Shown: one piece after another, positions 26,581 through 34,548 of the stretch
Position numbering within the stretch: the first letter of the stretch is position 1
How the letters are laid out: every line of letters begins with the position of its first letter
Assembly: GCA_947169385.1 (NCBI GenBank)
Contig: CAMVPR010000003.1
Span: forward strand, 1-64,000
Length of the DNA stretch: 64,000 nucleotides
Origin: an uncultured Lachnospiraceae bacterium
GTDB taxonomy: Bacteria; Bacillota; Clostridia; Lachnospirales; Lachnospiraceae
Direction: 5' to 3'
Notes under the pieces: model-generated
What the model was told of the DNA's origin: nothing
Databases searched by the model: none
The model's input: the letters and a program-made list of their open reading frames with translations, nothing else
Position numbers and translations under genes: made by a program

Positions 26581-27078
26581 ATGGATAATTACGAAAAATG
26601 GTGGATGAATTTTGATATGAATAACACGGGATGCTTATTCGAGAATTTATCTAGTTACTTTTTTGATAAATATAATGTTTATCCTAATATTGAAGCATTT
26701 ATTGATTATTATTCTAATTCGGAATTGAGAAAACAAATTGATATGCATCATCCCAGATTTTCAGTTTTATCTGGTAAAGAGATTATAGAATTGATAATCA
26801 ATTATGATTTTGATAAAATGATTCCCGATGAGTTTATAAGTACTACTCGTGTTGATGAATATTGTGATTATAAAAAAAATGAACTGTATTGGATAGGATG
26901 GTTTATTACATATTGTAAATATAAAAAGGATACAAGTTTTTCTTATATATATAATTACATAGGGTTTAGTGAACTTAGACGTTTATATATAACATATCAT
27001 GAGATGGATAATAGTGTATGTTATAATAAAATTTTTGCTAATGAATATAGTACCACGAGAACCGTCCCTGTGGTATAA
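26581..27078 (+). CDS. Hypothetical partner of the DUF3990 protein
   Basis: A 165-residue protein I do not recognise. It is Tyr-, Asp- and Asn-rich, without membrane helices or Cys motifs. The ATG at 26581, six bases after AAGGTG, is preferred to the GTG at 26572. The base composition is clearly more AT-rich than the ech genes around it, suggesting foreign origin. The last residues (STTRTVPVV) are encoded by the right-hand repeat, so the original C-terminus was probably lost or replaced. By position it may be an antitoxin or immunity protein, or a second component of the cassette. Confidence 0.6.
   Translation: MDNYEKWWMNFDMNNTGCLFENLSSYFFDKYNVYPNIEAFIDYYSNSELRKQIDMHHPRFSVLSGKEIIELIINYDFDKMIPDEFISTTRVDEYCDYKKNELYWIGWFITYCKYKKDTSFSYIYNYIGFSELRRLYITYHEMDNSVCYNKIFANEYSTTRTVPVV
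27049..27075 (+). repeat. Right AGTACCAC...GTGGTA repeat of the ech insertion
   Basis: A direct copy of 25848-25874. It encodes the end of the preceding ORF and is followed by AAGGAGGATATA, the same sequence that precedes the DUF3990 gene. Confidence 0.8.
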
Positions 27079-27092
27079 AAGGAGGATATAAT

Positions 27093-27539
27093 ATGGCTAA
27101 TATTACAAGATCACCATGGCTTTTGCACTATGACGGATCAAGCTGTAACGGTTGTGATATCGAGGTTTTGGCTTGTTTAACACCTGTCTATGACGCAGAG
27201 CGATTCGGAATTGTCAATACAGGTGACCCGATGCAAGCTGACATTTTCTTGATTACGGGTGGAGTAAATGAGCAGAATATTCCTGTGGTTAAGCAGCTTT
27301 ATGAGCAGATGCCTGAGCCTAAGGTTGTAGTTGCAGTCGGAGTATGTGCTTGTACCGGCGGTGTATTTAAAGATTGCTATAACATAATAGGTGGAGCGGA
27401 CCAGGCGATACCGGTTGACATCTATGTGCCGGGATGTGCAGCAAGACCGCAGGCTATTATTGACGGTATAGTTAAGGCGATTGGATTGTTCCAGGAACGT
27501 CTAGAGAATAGTGAGAAGGAGAGTGATAAGGTTGGCTGA
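27093..27539 (+). CDS. echC: Ech-type hydrogenase small subunit (NuoB-like)
   Basis: A 148-residue subunit that holds the proximal [4Fe-4S] cluster and passes electrons from the NiFe site. Cys ligands lie in SSCNGCDIEVLAC (Cys18, Cys21), VGVCACTGGVF and YVPGCAARPQAI, as in NuoB and group 4 hydrogenases. No Tat signal is present, as expected for a cytoplasmic-facing enzyme. It is separated from echB by the inserted cassette but keeps its own AAGGAGG. Confidence 0.92.
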   Translation: MANITRSPWLLHYDGSSCNGCDIEVLACLTPVYDAERFGIVNTGDPMQADIFLITGGVNEQNIPVVKQLYEQMPEPKVVVAVGVCACTGGVFKDCYNIIGGADQAIPVDIYVPGCAARPQAIIDGIVKAIGLFQERLENSEKESDKVG

Positions 27540-27909
27540 TACTGTAACATTTAAGAATGAGATAGAAGAGATAGCAGTTGATTCATTGGTATCAAGAGCA
27601 GAAGAACTTATTAAGGCCGGCTATCGTTTCTCACAGGCGTGTGCTGCTTATATTGATGATAAGTTTGAGTTAAGTTATTCATTTTCAAATTACGACAATT
27701 ATGATTTGTTGAATCTAAGAGTAGTAATTGATACCGACACGGAAGTTAAGAGCATTACGACTGTTGTTCCTGCTGCGGTATTCTATGAGAATGAGATGCA
27801 TGAATTGTTCGGTGTTAAGATTGTTGATATAGCGCTTGATTATAAGGACAAGTTATATCGAATCAAACAGGAGTGTCCATTAGGACCTTCAGGGAAGGAG
27901 GAAGCTTAG
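27532..27909 (+). CDS. echD: Ech-type hydrogenase subunit D (NuoC-like)
   Basis: A 125-residue protein similar to the NuoC 30-kDa subunit (YENEMHELFGVKIVDIALDY is the family signature). The track uses GTG at 27511. The TTG at 27532 gives MADTVTFKNE, overlaps the echC stop by 8 bases and lies 10 bases behind AAGGAGA, so it is preferred, though GTG 27523 cannot be excluded. It forms part of the hydrophilic arm of Ech. Confidence 0.82.
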   Translation: MADTVTFKNEIEEIAVDSLVSRAEELIKAGYRFSQACAAYIDDKFELSYSFSNYDNYDLLNLRVVIDTDTEVKSITTVVPAAVFYENEMHELFGVKIVDIALDYKDKLYRIKQECPLGPSGKEEA

Positions 27910-27912
27910 GAT

Positions 27913-28995
27913 ATGGTTAAGAGAAGTGTAATACCATTTGGACCACAGCACCCGGTGCTTCCGGAGCCGATACATCTTGACCTTGTTGTTGAGGACGAGA
28001 GGATAGTTGAGGCGATTCCTTCTATTGGATTTGTACATCGTGGACTTGAGAGCCTTATAGAGAAGCGTGACTTTAATCAGATGACCTATGTTGTTGAGAG
28101 AACGTGCGGAATATGTAGCTTTCAGCATGGTATGGGTTATTGTGAGACGGTTGAGAAGATATTTGACGTTGAGATTCCAAGACGTGCTAAGTTCTTAAGA
28201 ACTATCTGGGCAGAGATGAGCAGGATGCATTCTCATCTTTTGTGGGCAGGATTGCTCGCTGATGCATTTGGATATGAGAATTTATTCTATCAGTGCTGGA
28301 GAATCAGAGAGAAGGTTCTTGATCTTCAGGAAATGACATCGGGCGGTCGTGTTATATTCTCTGTCAATAAAGTCGGTGGTGTAATCAAGGATATGGATGC
28401 CGATATGCTTAAGGCAATACTTGAGACAATCAAGGATGTCGAGAAGGAACTTAAGGTTATCAAGAAGACTTTCTTCGATGATTATTCGGTTAAGTCAAGA
28501 CTTAAGGGCGTAGGAATCCTTACTCCGGAACAGATTAACGCTTTAGGTGCTGTAGGACCTATGGCTAGAGCGAGCGGAGTGGAGAACGACATGAGAAGAC
28601 TTGGTTATGCTGCTTACAGCGAGATTGATTTTGAGCCGGTTGTAAGTAACGATTGTGATTGTTATGCAAGATGTTACGTAAGAATCATGGAGATATTCCA
28701 GTCTATCGATATAATCAGACAGGCGATTGCTAAGATTCCTGATGAGAGTGACCTATCTGTACCGATTAAGGGTAATCCTAACGGAGAGGCATTTGTCAGA
28801 CTTGAGCAGCCTAGAGGTGAGGCTTTCTATTATGTTAAGGCGAACGGTAAGCCTAACTTACAGAGGATGAGAGTCAGAACACCGACCTTTGCCAACGTAC
28901 TTGCACTTTGTGAGATGCTAAAGAATACTGAAGTTGCTGATGTGGGACTTTTGGTTGTAACTATTGATCCTTGTATAAGTTGTACCGAGAGATAG
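27913..28995 (+). CDS. echE: Ech-type [NiFe] hydrogenase large subunit
   Basis: A 360-residue group 4 hydrogenase large subunit related to NuoD. Both nickel-binding Cys pairs are intact: RTCGICSFQHG (Cys65, Cys68) and DPCISC at the extreme C-terminus (Cys354, Cys357). Complex I NuoD lacks these, so it is a true hydrogenase. The protein ends three residues after the last Cys, so no C-terminal maturation peptide needs removal. It should reduce protons with ferredoxin electrons, or the reverse, coupled to ion translocation by EchA/B. Confidence 0.95.
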   Translation: MVKRSVIPFGPQHPVLPEPIHLDLVVEDERIVEAIPSIGFVHRGLESLIEKRDFNQMTYVVERTCGICSFQHGMGYCETVEKIFDVEIPRRAKFLRTIWAEMSRMHSHLLWAGLLADAFGYENLFYQCWRIREKVLDLQEMTSGGRVIFSVNKVGGVIKDMDADMLKAILETIKDVEKELKVIKKTFFDDYSVKSRLKGVGILTPEQINALGAVGPMARASGVENDMRRLGYAAYSEIDFEPVVSNDCDCYARCYVRIMEIFQSIDIIRQAIAKIPDESDLSVPIKGNPNGEAFVRLEQPRGEAFYYVKANGKPNLQRMRVRTPTFANVLALCEMLKNTEVADVGLLVVTIDPCISCTER

Positions 28996-29005
28996 GAGGT
29001 AGATT

Positions 29006-29464
29006 ATGGGTATTATGAAATATGCGCCTTCTGCGCTTGCTAATATGTTTAAGCCTCCTGTTACAACCTCATATCCTTATGAGCCTGCAGTTTATCCTGA
29101 GAGGTCAAGAGGTCATATTGAGATTGAGATTGATGAGTGTATCGGGTGCGGTCTTTGTGTGAGATGTTGCCCTTCCAATACTCTTTCGGTTGATAAAATC
29201 AAGGGCACCTGGACTATAGACAGGTTCGATTGTATCGCCTGCGGATATTGCGTTGAGAAATGTCCGAAGAAGTGCCTCTATATGAAGCAGGGATATCAGG
29301 AGCCGGGAGCCGACAAGACGCCGGTAACTTATACCAAATCTCCTGAGCAGCTTAAGAAGGATGAGGAACAGCGTAAAGCACTTGCTGCCAAGGCGGCGGC
29401 AGCCAAAGCGGCAGCGGAAGCTAAGAAGAAGGCCGAGGCAGAAGCTAAATCTAAAGAAGAATAA
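29006..29464 (+). CDS. echF: Ech-type hydrogenase ferredoxin subunit with Ala/Lys tail
   Basis: A 152-residue polyferredoxin subunit. Two [4Fe-4S] motifs are complete (CIGCGLCVRCCP and CIACGYCVEKCP, residues 46-85). From about residue 110 the protein continues into a charged, Ala/Lys/Glu-rich helix (AKAAAAKAAAEAKKKAEAEA) not expected in a minimal EchF, probably a coiled coil or flexible tail. It accepts electrons from soluble ferredoxin. It is the last gene of the operon and a terminator follows. Confidence 0.9.
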   Translation: MGIMKYAPSALANMFKPPVTTSYPYEPAVYPERSRGHIEIEIDECIGCGLCVRCCPSNTLSVDKIKGTWTIDRFDCIACGYCVEKCPKKCLYMKQGYQEPGADKTPVTYTKSPEQLKKDEEQRKALAAKAAAAKAAAEAKKKAEAEAKSKEE

Positions 29465-29472
29465 TATCTAAA

Positions 29473-29516
29473 GCTAAGGCTCCAGTGGGAACAGTTCCTA
29501 GTGGAGCCTTAGCGTT
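29473..29516 (+). terminator. ech operon terminator
   Basis: GCTAAGGCTCCA / TGGAGCCTTAGC with an inner TGGGAAC...GTTCCTA region, followed by GTTT. The stem is strong but the T-tail is short. Confidence 0.75.
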
Positions 29517-29609
29517 TAACTGATTATTTGGAGCTGTTAAAATTGATATTTAGAAGTTGTGGATAAAGTCAAGCAATACCATCTGGGTAATGTGGGGAGG
29601 AAGGGAAGT

Positions 29610-30218
29610 ATGAAGAGATTTTTGCTTGTTCTTATAATTGTATCTCTCGTTTTGATTTTTAAAGGTTGCAATAATATCCCAGTAAGCCATATGGAGTATT
29701 TTGAAAAAAATACAGGTGATTCGGATGACTCTGTTTCGGTAAGTGATGAAGATGTTGATACTGAAGGAGAAAAAAATGCCGAGGCAGTTTACACAGCAAT
29801 TTCCGATAAAAATGTTGAATTGTTAAAAAGTATTATTTCTCCATATACAGTGGAAAAACATGATATTGACGAAGAGTTTCAGAATTTGTTAAATAGTATC
29901 GACGGAAAGGTAATAGGATATAAGGAGATTAATGAGTTGGGTTGCTCTGGTTATAGTGACGAGCACGGGGACGTCTATAATAGCTACACATATGGAATAT
30001 ATAATATTCGAACTGATAGAGGCAAAGAATATTCAGTTACGGTATCAGGCATTTATAATTATTTTTATCAACCAGAAAAAGTTGGCGTTAACAGTATTTT
30101 TATCTGCAATGCGGATGAATACACATATGAGAAGAAAATTGCTCAAATGGGTAAGGCACTAAGATATGAATCTGATGCTGAAAAAGGCAATGATGGAGAA
30201 GCGAAGATAATGGAGTGA
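29610..30218 (+). CDS. Lipoprotein, DUF5104-like
   Basis: A 202-residue exported lipoprotein. The ATG at 29610 follows GGGGAGGAAGGG and gives a lipoprotein signal peptide (KRFLLVLIIVSLVLIFKGCN) with Cys19 as the lipidation site. The track start at 29559 would bury this signal. An acidic linker DSDDSVSVSDEDVDTEGE is followed by a small alpha/beta domain (ISDKNVELLKSIISPYTV...YGIYNIRTDRG) that I associate with DUF5104, of unknown function. It follows ech but is probably transcribed separately. Confidence 0.7.
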   Translation: MKRFLLVLIIVSLVLIFKGCNNIPVSHMEYFEKNTGDSDDSVSVSDEDVDTEGEKNAEAVYTAISDKNVELLKSIISPYTVEKHDIDEEFQNLLNSIDGKVIGYKEINELGCSGYSDEHGDVYNSYTYGIYNIRTDRGKEYSVTVSGIYNYFYQPEKVGVNSIFICNADEYTYEKKIAQMGKALRYESDAEKGNDGEAKIME

Positions 30219-30242
30219 GATAGAAGAATAAGACATTATAAT

Positions 30243-30275
30243 ATCAACCGGCGGGGTGAATCTCCGCCGGTTGAT
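30243..30275. terminator. Convergent terminator
   Basis: ATCAACCGGCGG-GGTGAAT-CTCCGCCGGTTGAT lies between the lipoprotein gene and the converging LRR gene. Confidence 0.85.
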
Positions 30276-30296
30276 TAATATTCAGGTACTATAATA

Positions 30297-31703
30297 TTAT
30301 TCAAAAATTATCTTCATATCTGTATCATCATCCGGAAATGCTCCATCATAATATTCGACACTTTTGGGGATTGATATTTCTTTTATCTGTGTACCGGTTA
30401 TAAAATCAAACCCAAGGCTCTTGACTGATTGTGGAAGTATTAACGAGGTAAGTCCTGTATTCATAAACGCGTTGTCGCCTATCTCTTCTAATCCTTCATT
30501 TAGCTCAACCTCCTTAAGTGTCTTTAGATTAACAAAGGCTGAATTACATATTCTTTTTACATTTTTGCCCATTATAACTTTTTTAGTGGTGATGTTACCT
30601 ACTTTGCCCAGTGGGTTAAATATAGATACTTCTTCAACACAGTCGGGAACTATAGCGACTTCGTCATCAAGATAATAATGAAATGCCAGCTTGCCTTCTT
30701 TAGATATTTTACTATCAATAACTGTGCCATATTCATCCGTTGTCTCATCAAACAAAAGAAATCCGTTGACAAGAATATCATATCCTGCATCGTATAATCC
30801 TTTAATAACAGGCTTTGAATTGAGAGAAGCTTCAGCGAGATTATACACATCTTCTTTGGGAAGAGTTTTTGTTTTGATTATAAATTTTTCGAGCGAATAA
30901 AATGCACCTATATACGGCTCTTCTTCCTTAAAATCAAATCTTTCAACGCTCTCAGGAATAAATACAGAGTTGAGATATAATACAAGCTCATCCTCTGTGC
31001 CGTTATAATATTCATGAGTGAAAGCAGATGCATTGATTGTCTTACATTTGTCACTGATAACAAGGTCGTTTACTCCTCCAAGTACCCTTAGAAGTATAGT
31101 GCCATCCTTGGTGTATATTGCTCCGTTTTCGCTTATATAATCGTCAGAATCCAGTAAGGCAATATTCCGGGCTCTAACAATATTAAGTAAACTAAGTTTT
31201 AGATTAGTGGTGCAATGAATGCATTCCACGTTATCGTATCCTGTAATCACTCCCCATTCATCTTCCTTTTTTCCGTTCCATATAAATATCATCTCGCCAG
31301 GCATACTGACTTTTTTTATTAAATGCGAACCGCCTAGCACTCCGGAACCCATCTTTTTAACGGAGTTAGGAATTGTGATTGTGTCAAATGAGCATCCGTA
31401 AAAGGCAAATGCTCCAATCTCTTTTACGGTATTTGAGATTTTAACTTTATTAAGCTTTTTGCAACCATCAAATGCATAGGGAGGGATTTTGGTAACGCCT
31501 TTCATAATATTTACTTTTTTGATTTTTTTCTTTTGTTTTTTAGACGGAATCATTGAAGATTTCATTGAGCCTTTGCCCGACACTGTAAACGTACCGTTCT
31601 TGAGAGATGTTTTAACAGCTGCAGAAGCATTGACATTGTTAAAACAATATAATGCAGAAAAAGTAAGTATAAGCAATGCGATAATCATCTTATAATTCTT
31701 CAT
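30297..31703 (-). CDS. Secreted BspA-type leucine-rich repeat protein
   Basis: A 468-residue exported protein. A signal peptide (KMIIALLILTFSALYCFNNV, cleavage near SAA) is followed by a short module (LKNGTFTVSGKGSMKSS) and several LRR_5 repeats (ITIPNSVKKMGSGVLG, LKEVELNEGLEEIGDNAFMN, LILPQSVKSLGFD, SIPKSVEYYDGA). Such proteins commonly serve adhesion or ligand binding on the cell surface. No anchor motif is visible. The repeats are split into an N-terminal and a C-terminal block with a divergent central region. Confidence 0.85.
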   Translation of the reverse strand: MKNYKMIIALLILTFSALYCFNNVNASAAVKTSLKNGTFTVSGKGSMKSSMIPSKKQKKKIKKVNIMKGVTKIPPYAFDGCKKLNKVKISNTVKEIGAFAFYGCSFDTITIPNSVKKMGSGVLGGSHLIKKVSMPGEMIFIWNGKKEDEWGVITGYDNVECIHCTTNLKLSLLNIVRARNIALLDSDDYISENGAIYTKDGTILLRVLGGVNDLVISDKCKTINASAFTHEYYNGTEDELVLYLNSVFIPESVERFDFKEEEPYIGAFYSLEKFIIKTKTLPKEDVYNLAEASLNSKPVIKGLYDAGYDILVNGFLLFDETTDEYGTVIDSKISKEGKLAFHYYLDDEVAIVPDCVEEVSIFNPLGKVGNITTKKVIMGKNVKRICNSAFVNLKTLKEVELNEGLEEIGDNAFMNTGLTSLILPQSVKSLGFDFITGTQIKEISIPKSVEYYDGAFPDDDTDMKIIFE

Positions 31704-31780
31704 TTATCCGGACCACCTCTAATATGTTTTGGATGTTTTCATTATATCACAGAATTAACATGGGGTAAACGAGCCGTGCT

Positions 31781-31948
31781 TTATCGTTTTATGGTTTCGT
31801 TAATCTTGTCGATGAACATTTGCACAGCAGGAGGAAAAATCTGATACTTCTTCCAGATTAGCTTACCTGTTGTTTTAAACTCGGGTATAAGAGGTCTGAA
31901 GGTTAATGGGCTTTCCCCGGTTGTCCCCTTTGTAAAGTTACTAAGGTA
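31781..31948 (-). pseudogene. Remnant of a LysR-type regulator (C-terminal end)
   Basis: On the minus strand a 55-codon open segment reads FTKGTTGESPLTFRPLIPEF and then LIWKKYQIFPPAVQMFIDKI before a stop at 31781. This is the usual C-terminus of LysR substrate-binding domains (LIWKKYQ, PAVxxFI). An in-frame stop precedes it at 31949, and no DNA-binding domain is present. It is a decayed fragment, and the DUF4176 gene now occupies the upstream sequence. Confidence 0.7.
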
Positions 31949-31959
31949 TCAGATGTTAT

Positions 31960-32286
31960 TTAGGATAGTTCAACCTCTATATCGCTTATGACAGGGATTA
32001 TCTCCCCGTTAACCACTTTTAATTCTCCAAGGTCGTCAAGCACCTCACTTCTGTAAGTAAGCTCCTGAACATCCTGGAATCCTATAAAGCAAGTCATTTC
32101 TATCGCATCTCTGTTGAAGAACAGCATATCACTGTCACCGGCAATCCCTTCAGGATAAATGCAGCCGACATAATCATAGATATCCTCTTTGTTCTCCGGG
32201 ACAACTATTCTTCCGCATATCATAACCATACGCTCGGCATTGACGAGCTTAACTACAGAGCCTATTGGCAGTAAATCCTTGTACAT
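31960..32286 (-). CDS. DUF4176 domain protein
   Basis: A 108-residue protein matching DUF4176: DLLPIGSVVKLVNAERMVMICGR at the start, then DYVGCIYPEGI, LFFNRDAIEMTCFIGFQD. The family is typically encoded in type VII secretion (ESX/LXG) toxin loci of Firmicutes, where its exact role is unknown. It follows the large glycine-rich gene by 10 bases on the same strand, so the two form a pair. A GTGAGGA site precedes the ATG. Confidence 0.78.
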   Translation of the reverse strand: MYKDLLPIGSVVKLVNAERMVMICGRIVVPENKEDIYDYVGCIYPEGIAGDSDMLFFNRDAIEMTCFIGFQDVQELTYRSEVLDDLGELKVVNGEIIPVISDIEVELS

Positions 32287-32296
32287 TTATTTATCC

Positions 32297-34315
32297 TCAC
32301 TTTCTTATGGTTTTAGATTCCTTTTTGTTATTGGTTTTATCTGGCTTTTTCTTGTTTTTAGCCTTCTCAAGCTCCTTGGCTTTATGAGAAGAATTAGATA
32401 TCGCTTTTCGTTCCTTATAGCGTTTATATCGTTGATATAATGAACGCCAGTCAACGGATAAATATATACCGCCTCCGAGACCTAACGCTCCTCCGACACC
32501 TATTTTTAATCCGCTGTTGGCGACAAATGTCGCTTCACCCTCAAGACCTGCTGCAATTGCTTTGCCTTGAGCTTCAAATGATATTCTTATGCCGAATACG
32601 CTAAAGCCTGTATACAGACTGCCGTTTAAGACAGCGGCGGTTGCACCGCCCTTCACACTTATGCCAAAACCGTCAGCTTCGACTTTACCTTTATTGTCGG
32701 TAATTGTAACATGACCTAAGCTTACTCCGCCACTCGCTTTAGCGTGAGCAACATGGCCGGATAATTTGACTGCAAGGTTCATATTGGAATCACCGAATAC
32801 AGCCTTGCCAACACCTCTTACGGCATATGCCTCGGCTGCTCCGACCAAAGACACCTTAGTGTCAAGCGGATGCTTTAATGAGAAGCCCAATCCTACGCTT
32901 CCCGCTGTCAGCACACCGCCTACTCCTGCATGCCCGCCGATTTCAACATGTCCGTGCTCGGACTTATATTTGGCAGAATATTTGCCAAGCTTGGCTTTTA
33001 GTAAGCCCGGCATATCGAAGTCGCCGTTTACAAGCTGTGCCTTAACATCCTTTCTTCCGTACCTTGACTGAATATTCAGGAACTTAAATTTGCGGGTCAT
33101 CTTGCCCCTTTTTACGGTTCGACTTATATGTGAAGCCTCGATTCTATGTTCCGGCTGTGTCTTCTTGGTGATGCCAAGCTGTTGAAGCTTTTTTAGTTCA
33201 TAGGCATTCTTTAACAGACCAAACAGCTCCTTGCCCGGTTTTAATTCATCAGGCATATTAGGGTTCTTGATGTTGTCCCTGTGTGATTTAATGTATGACT
33301 TAAGATTGTCCTTTGACATTTGCGTGAGATTCTTTAAATCGTCCATAGACATCTTGGTGAATTCCGGACTCGCACATATACCAATCTGCGCATCCATATG
33401 CCGTCCAATCATCTCAAGCGTTGATACCTTTTCTTCAAGATTTAGAAACTGCTTTTTAGTCAATCCTAGAATAGTTCTAAAGTCCCTGTATATCTCTCTG
33501 TCATTTGCATCGCCGTTCTTTTTCTTAAGCGCCCAATTATATATATCAACGACCTCTTTTATCTTGTAACGATAATCCCTGTAGCATTTAAGAAACTCAT
33601 CGTTGTTGTTGTAAGATAGAAGTGCAATTCTGTGAAGGTCGTTAATTACCATAAACTTTTTCTTTAGAGCGCCTAAGGTGGTTGTTTGACCTCTTGGGTT
33701 ATTTTTTATTGTTTTATGATATTCATTCCTCGCATTTATAGCATTAATCCTGAGCTCTAAGGCATCCATCTTGGATTTATTGGAGGTGGCAAATGTATAC
33801 AGATTGTAAGAAAGCTCATCATAGGATGCATCGGGCTCGCCAAGCTTTTCTTCGATTTTGGCATATTCTGGAGGTAAATTATTAATACTGTCAGGAGCAA
33901 AATCCTGCTCCGTCGCAATCGCCTTGTTGATTTTGAAAAGGCAAAGTAAGCGAAGCTCTTCAGATGCCTTAAGTCTTGTTCTTTTGTCACCGGTTGCAAC
34001 TGCCACACCTTTCCTTGGATTGCCTGTAAGACTGTAGGGAGATTTCTTCATGTTCTCCTTGGCGGATTCGTATAGAGCTGATTTTAGTCTGACACTTTCC
34101 GTAAGAGTGGCTATTCTTTTAAGCTGTTCTTTTGAGAGAGAGTCAAAGTTGTAATATATTGTAAGCAAATCTCTAAGAGCTGTTGCAGCAGCGTAAAGCT
34201 CGGAATTCTCTTTAGAATAGGTTCCGCTTATCATTGCTCCCGCACCGGTATGCAGATTGTTTCTCAGATTGTCGATTGTCTTAATCCACTGATTAATGGT
34301 CTTTTTGGTAATCAT
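32297..34315 (-). CDS. Large helical protein with glycine-rich C-terminal region, candidate secreted effector
   Basis: A 672-residue protein I cannot assign to a named family. Residues 1-400 are predicted helical and charged, without a signal peptide. Residues 410-620 are rich in Gly, Ala and Val with alternating small residues (GGHAGVGGVLTAGSVGLGFS, LKIGVGGALGLGGGIYLS), suggesting repeated beta strands or glycine-zipper membrane segments. The last 45 residues are Lys/Asn-rich. The ATG at 34315 is preferred to the GTG at 34324 because AGGGG lies 8 bases before it. Pairing with DUF4176 suggests a type VII-associated effector or structural protein. Confidence 0.6.
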   Translation of the reverse strand: MITKKTINQWIKTIDNLRNNLHTGAGAMISGTYSKENSELYAAATALRDLLTIYYNFDSLSKEQLKRIATLTESVRLKSALYESAKENMKKSPYSLTGNPRKGVAVATGDKRTRLKASEELRLLCLFKINKAIATEQDFAPDSINNLPPEYAKIEEKLGEPDASYDELSYNLYTFATSNKSKMDALELRINAINARNEYHKTIKNNPRGQTTTLGALKKKFMVINDLHRIALLSYNNNDEFLKCYRDYRYKIKEVVDIYNWALKKKNGDANDREIYRDFRTILGLTKKQFLNLEEKVSTLEMIGRHMDAQIGICASPEFTKMSMDDLKNLTQMSKDNLKSYIKSHRDNIKNPNMPDELKPGKELFGLLKNAYELKKLQQLGITKKTQPEHRIEASHISRTVKRGKMTRKFKFLNIQSRYGRKDVKAQLVNGDFDMPGLLKAKLGKYSAKYKSEHGHVEIGGHAGVGGVLTAGSVGLGFSLKHPLDTKVSLVGAAEAYAVRGVGKAVFGDSNMNLAVKLSGHVAHAKASGGVSLGHVTITDNKGKVEADGFGISVKGGATAAVLNGSLYTGFSVFGIRISFEAQGKAIAAGLEGEATFVANSGLKIGVGGALGLGGGIYLSVDWRSLYQRYKRYKERKAISNSSHKAKELEKAKNKKKPDKTNNKKESKTIRK

Positions 34316-34548
34316 GGCATACACCCCTGTTTATATACTGTTTGTGCACAAGTATACCTTTAATATTATAACAAAAGAGTAACATAAAGGAAATACAATA
34401 TGTTGAAACTATGTGATTTAAGCGGTATACTGAATGAAAGATAATGGATACCGGTATAGTGATTTATAAATAACCGGACTTTTGATAACCGTTCTGTGTA
34501 AAAGCCCACTTATTTAGAAACCGCTGTACTATATAACCGAAAGGACCT

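Noticed and set aside
26581-27078. Small gene before echC as a missing Ech subunit
   Set aside because: It has no Cys motif, no membrane helix and a strongly different composition, and all six Ech subunits are already accounted for.
34447-34540. Five ACCG motifs before hypF as iterons or operators
   Set aside because: The spacing (23, 15, 32, 16 bases) is irregular and the flanks differ, so chance is a sufficient explanation.
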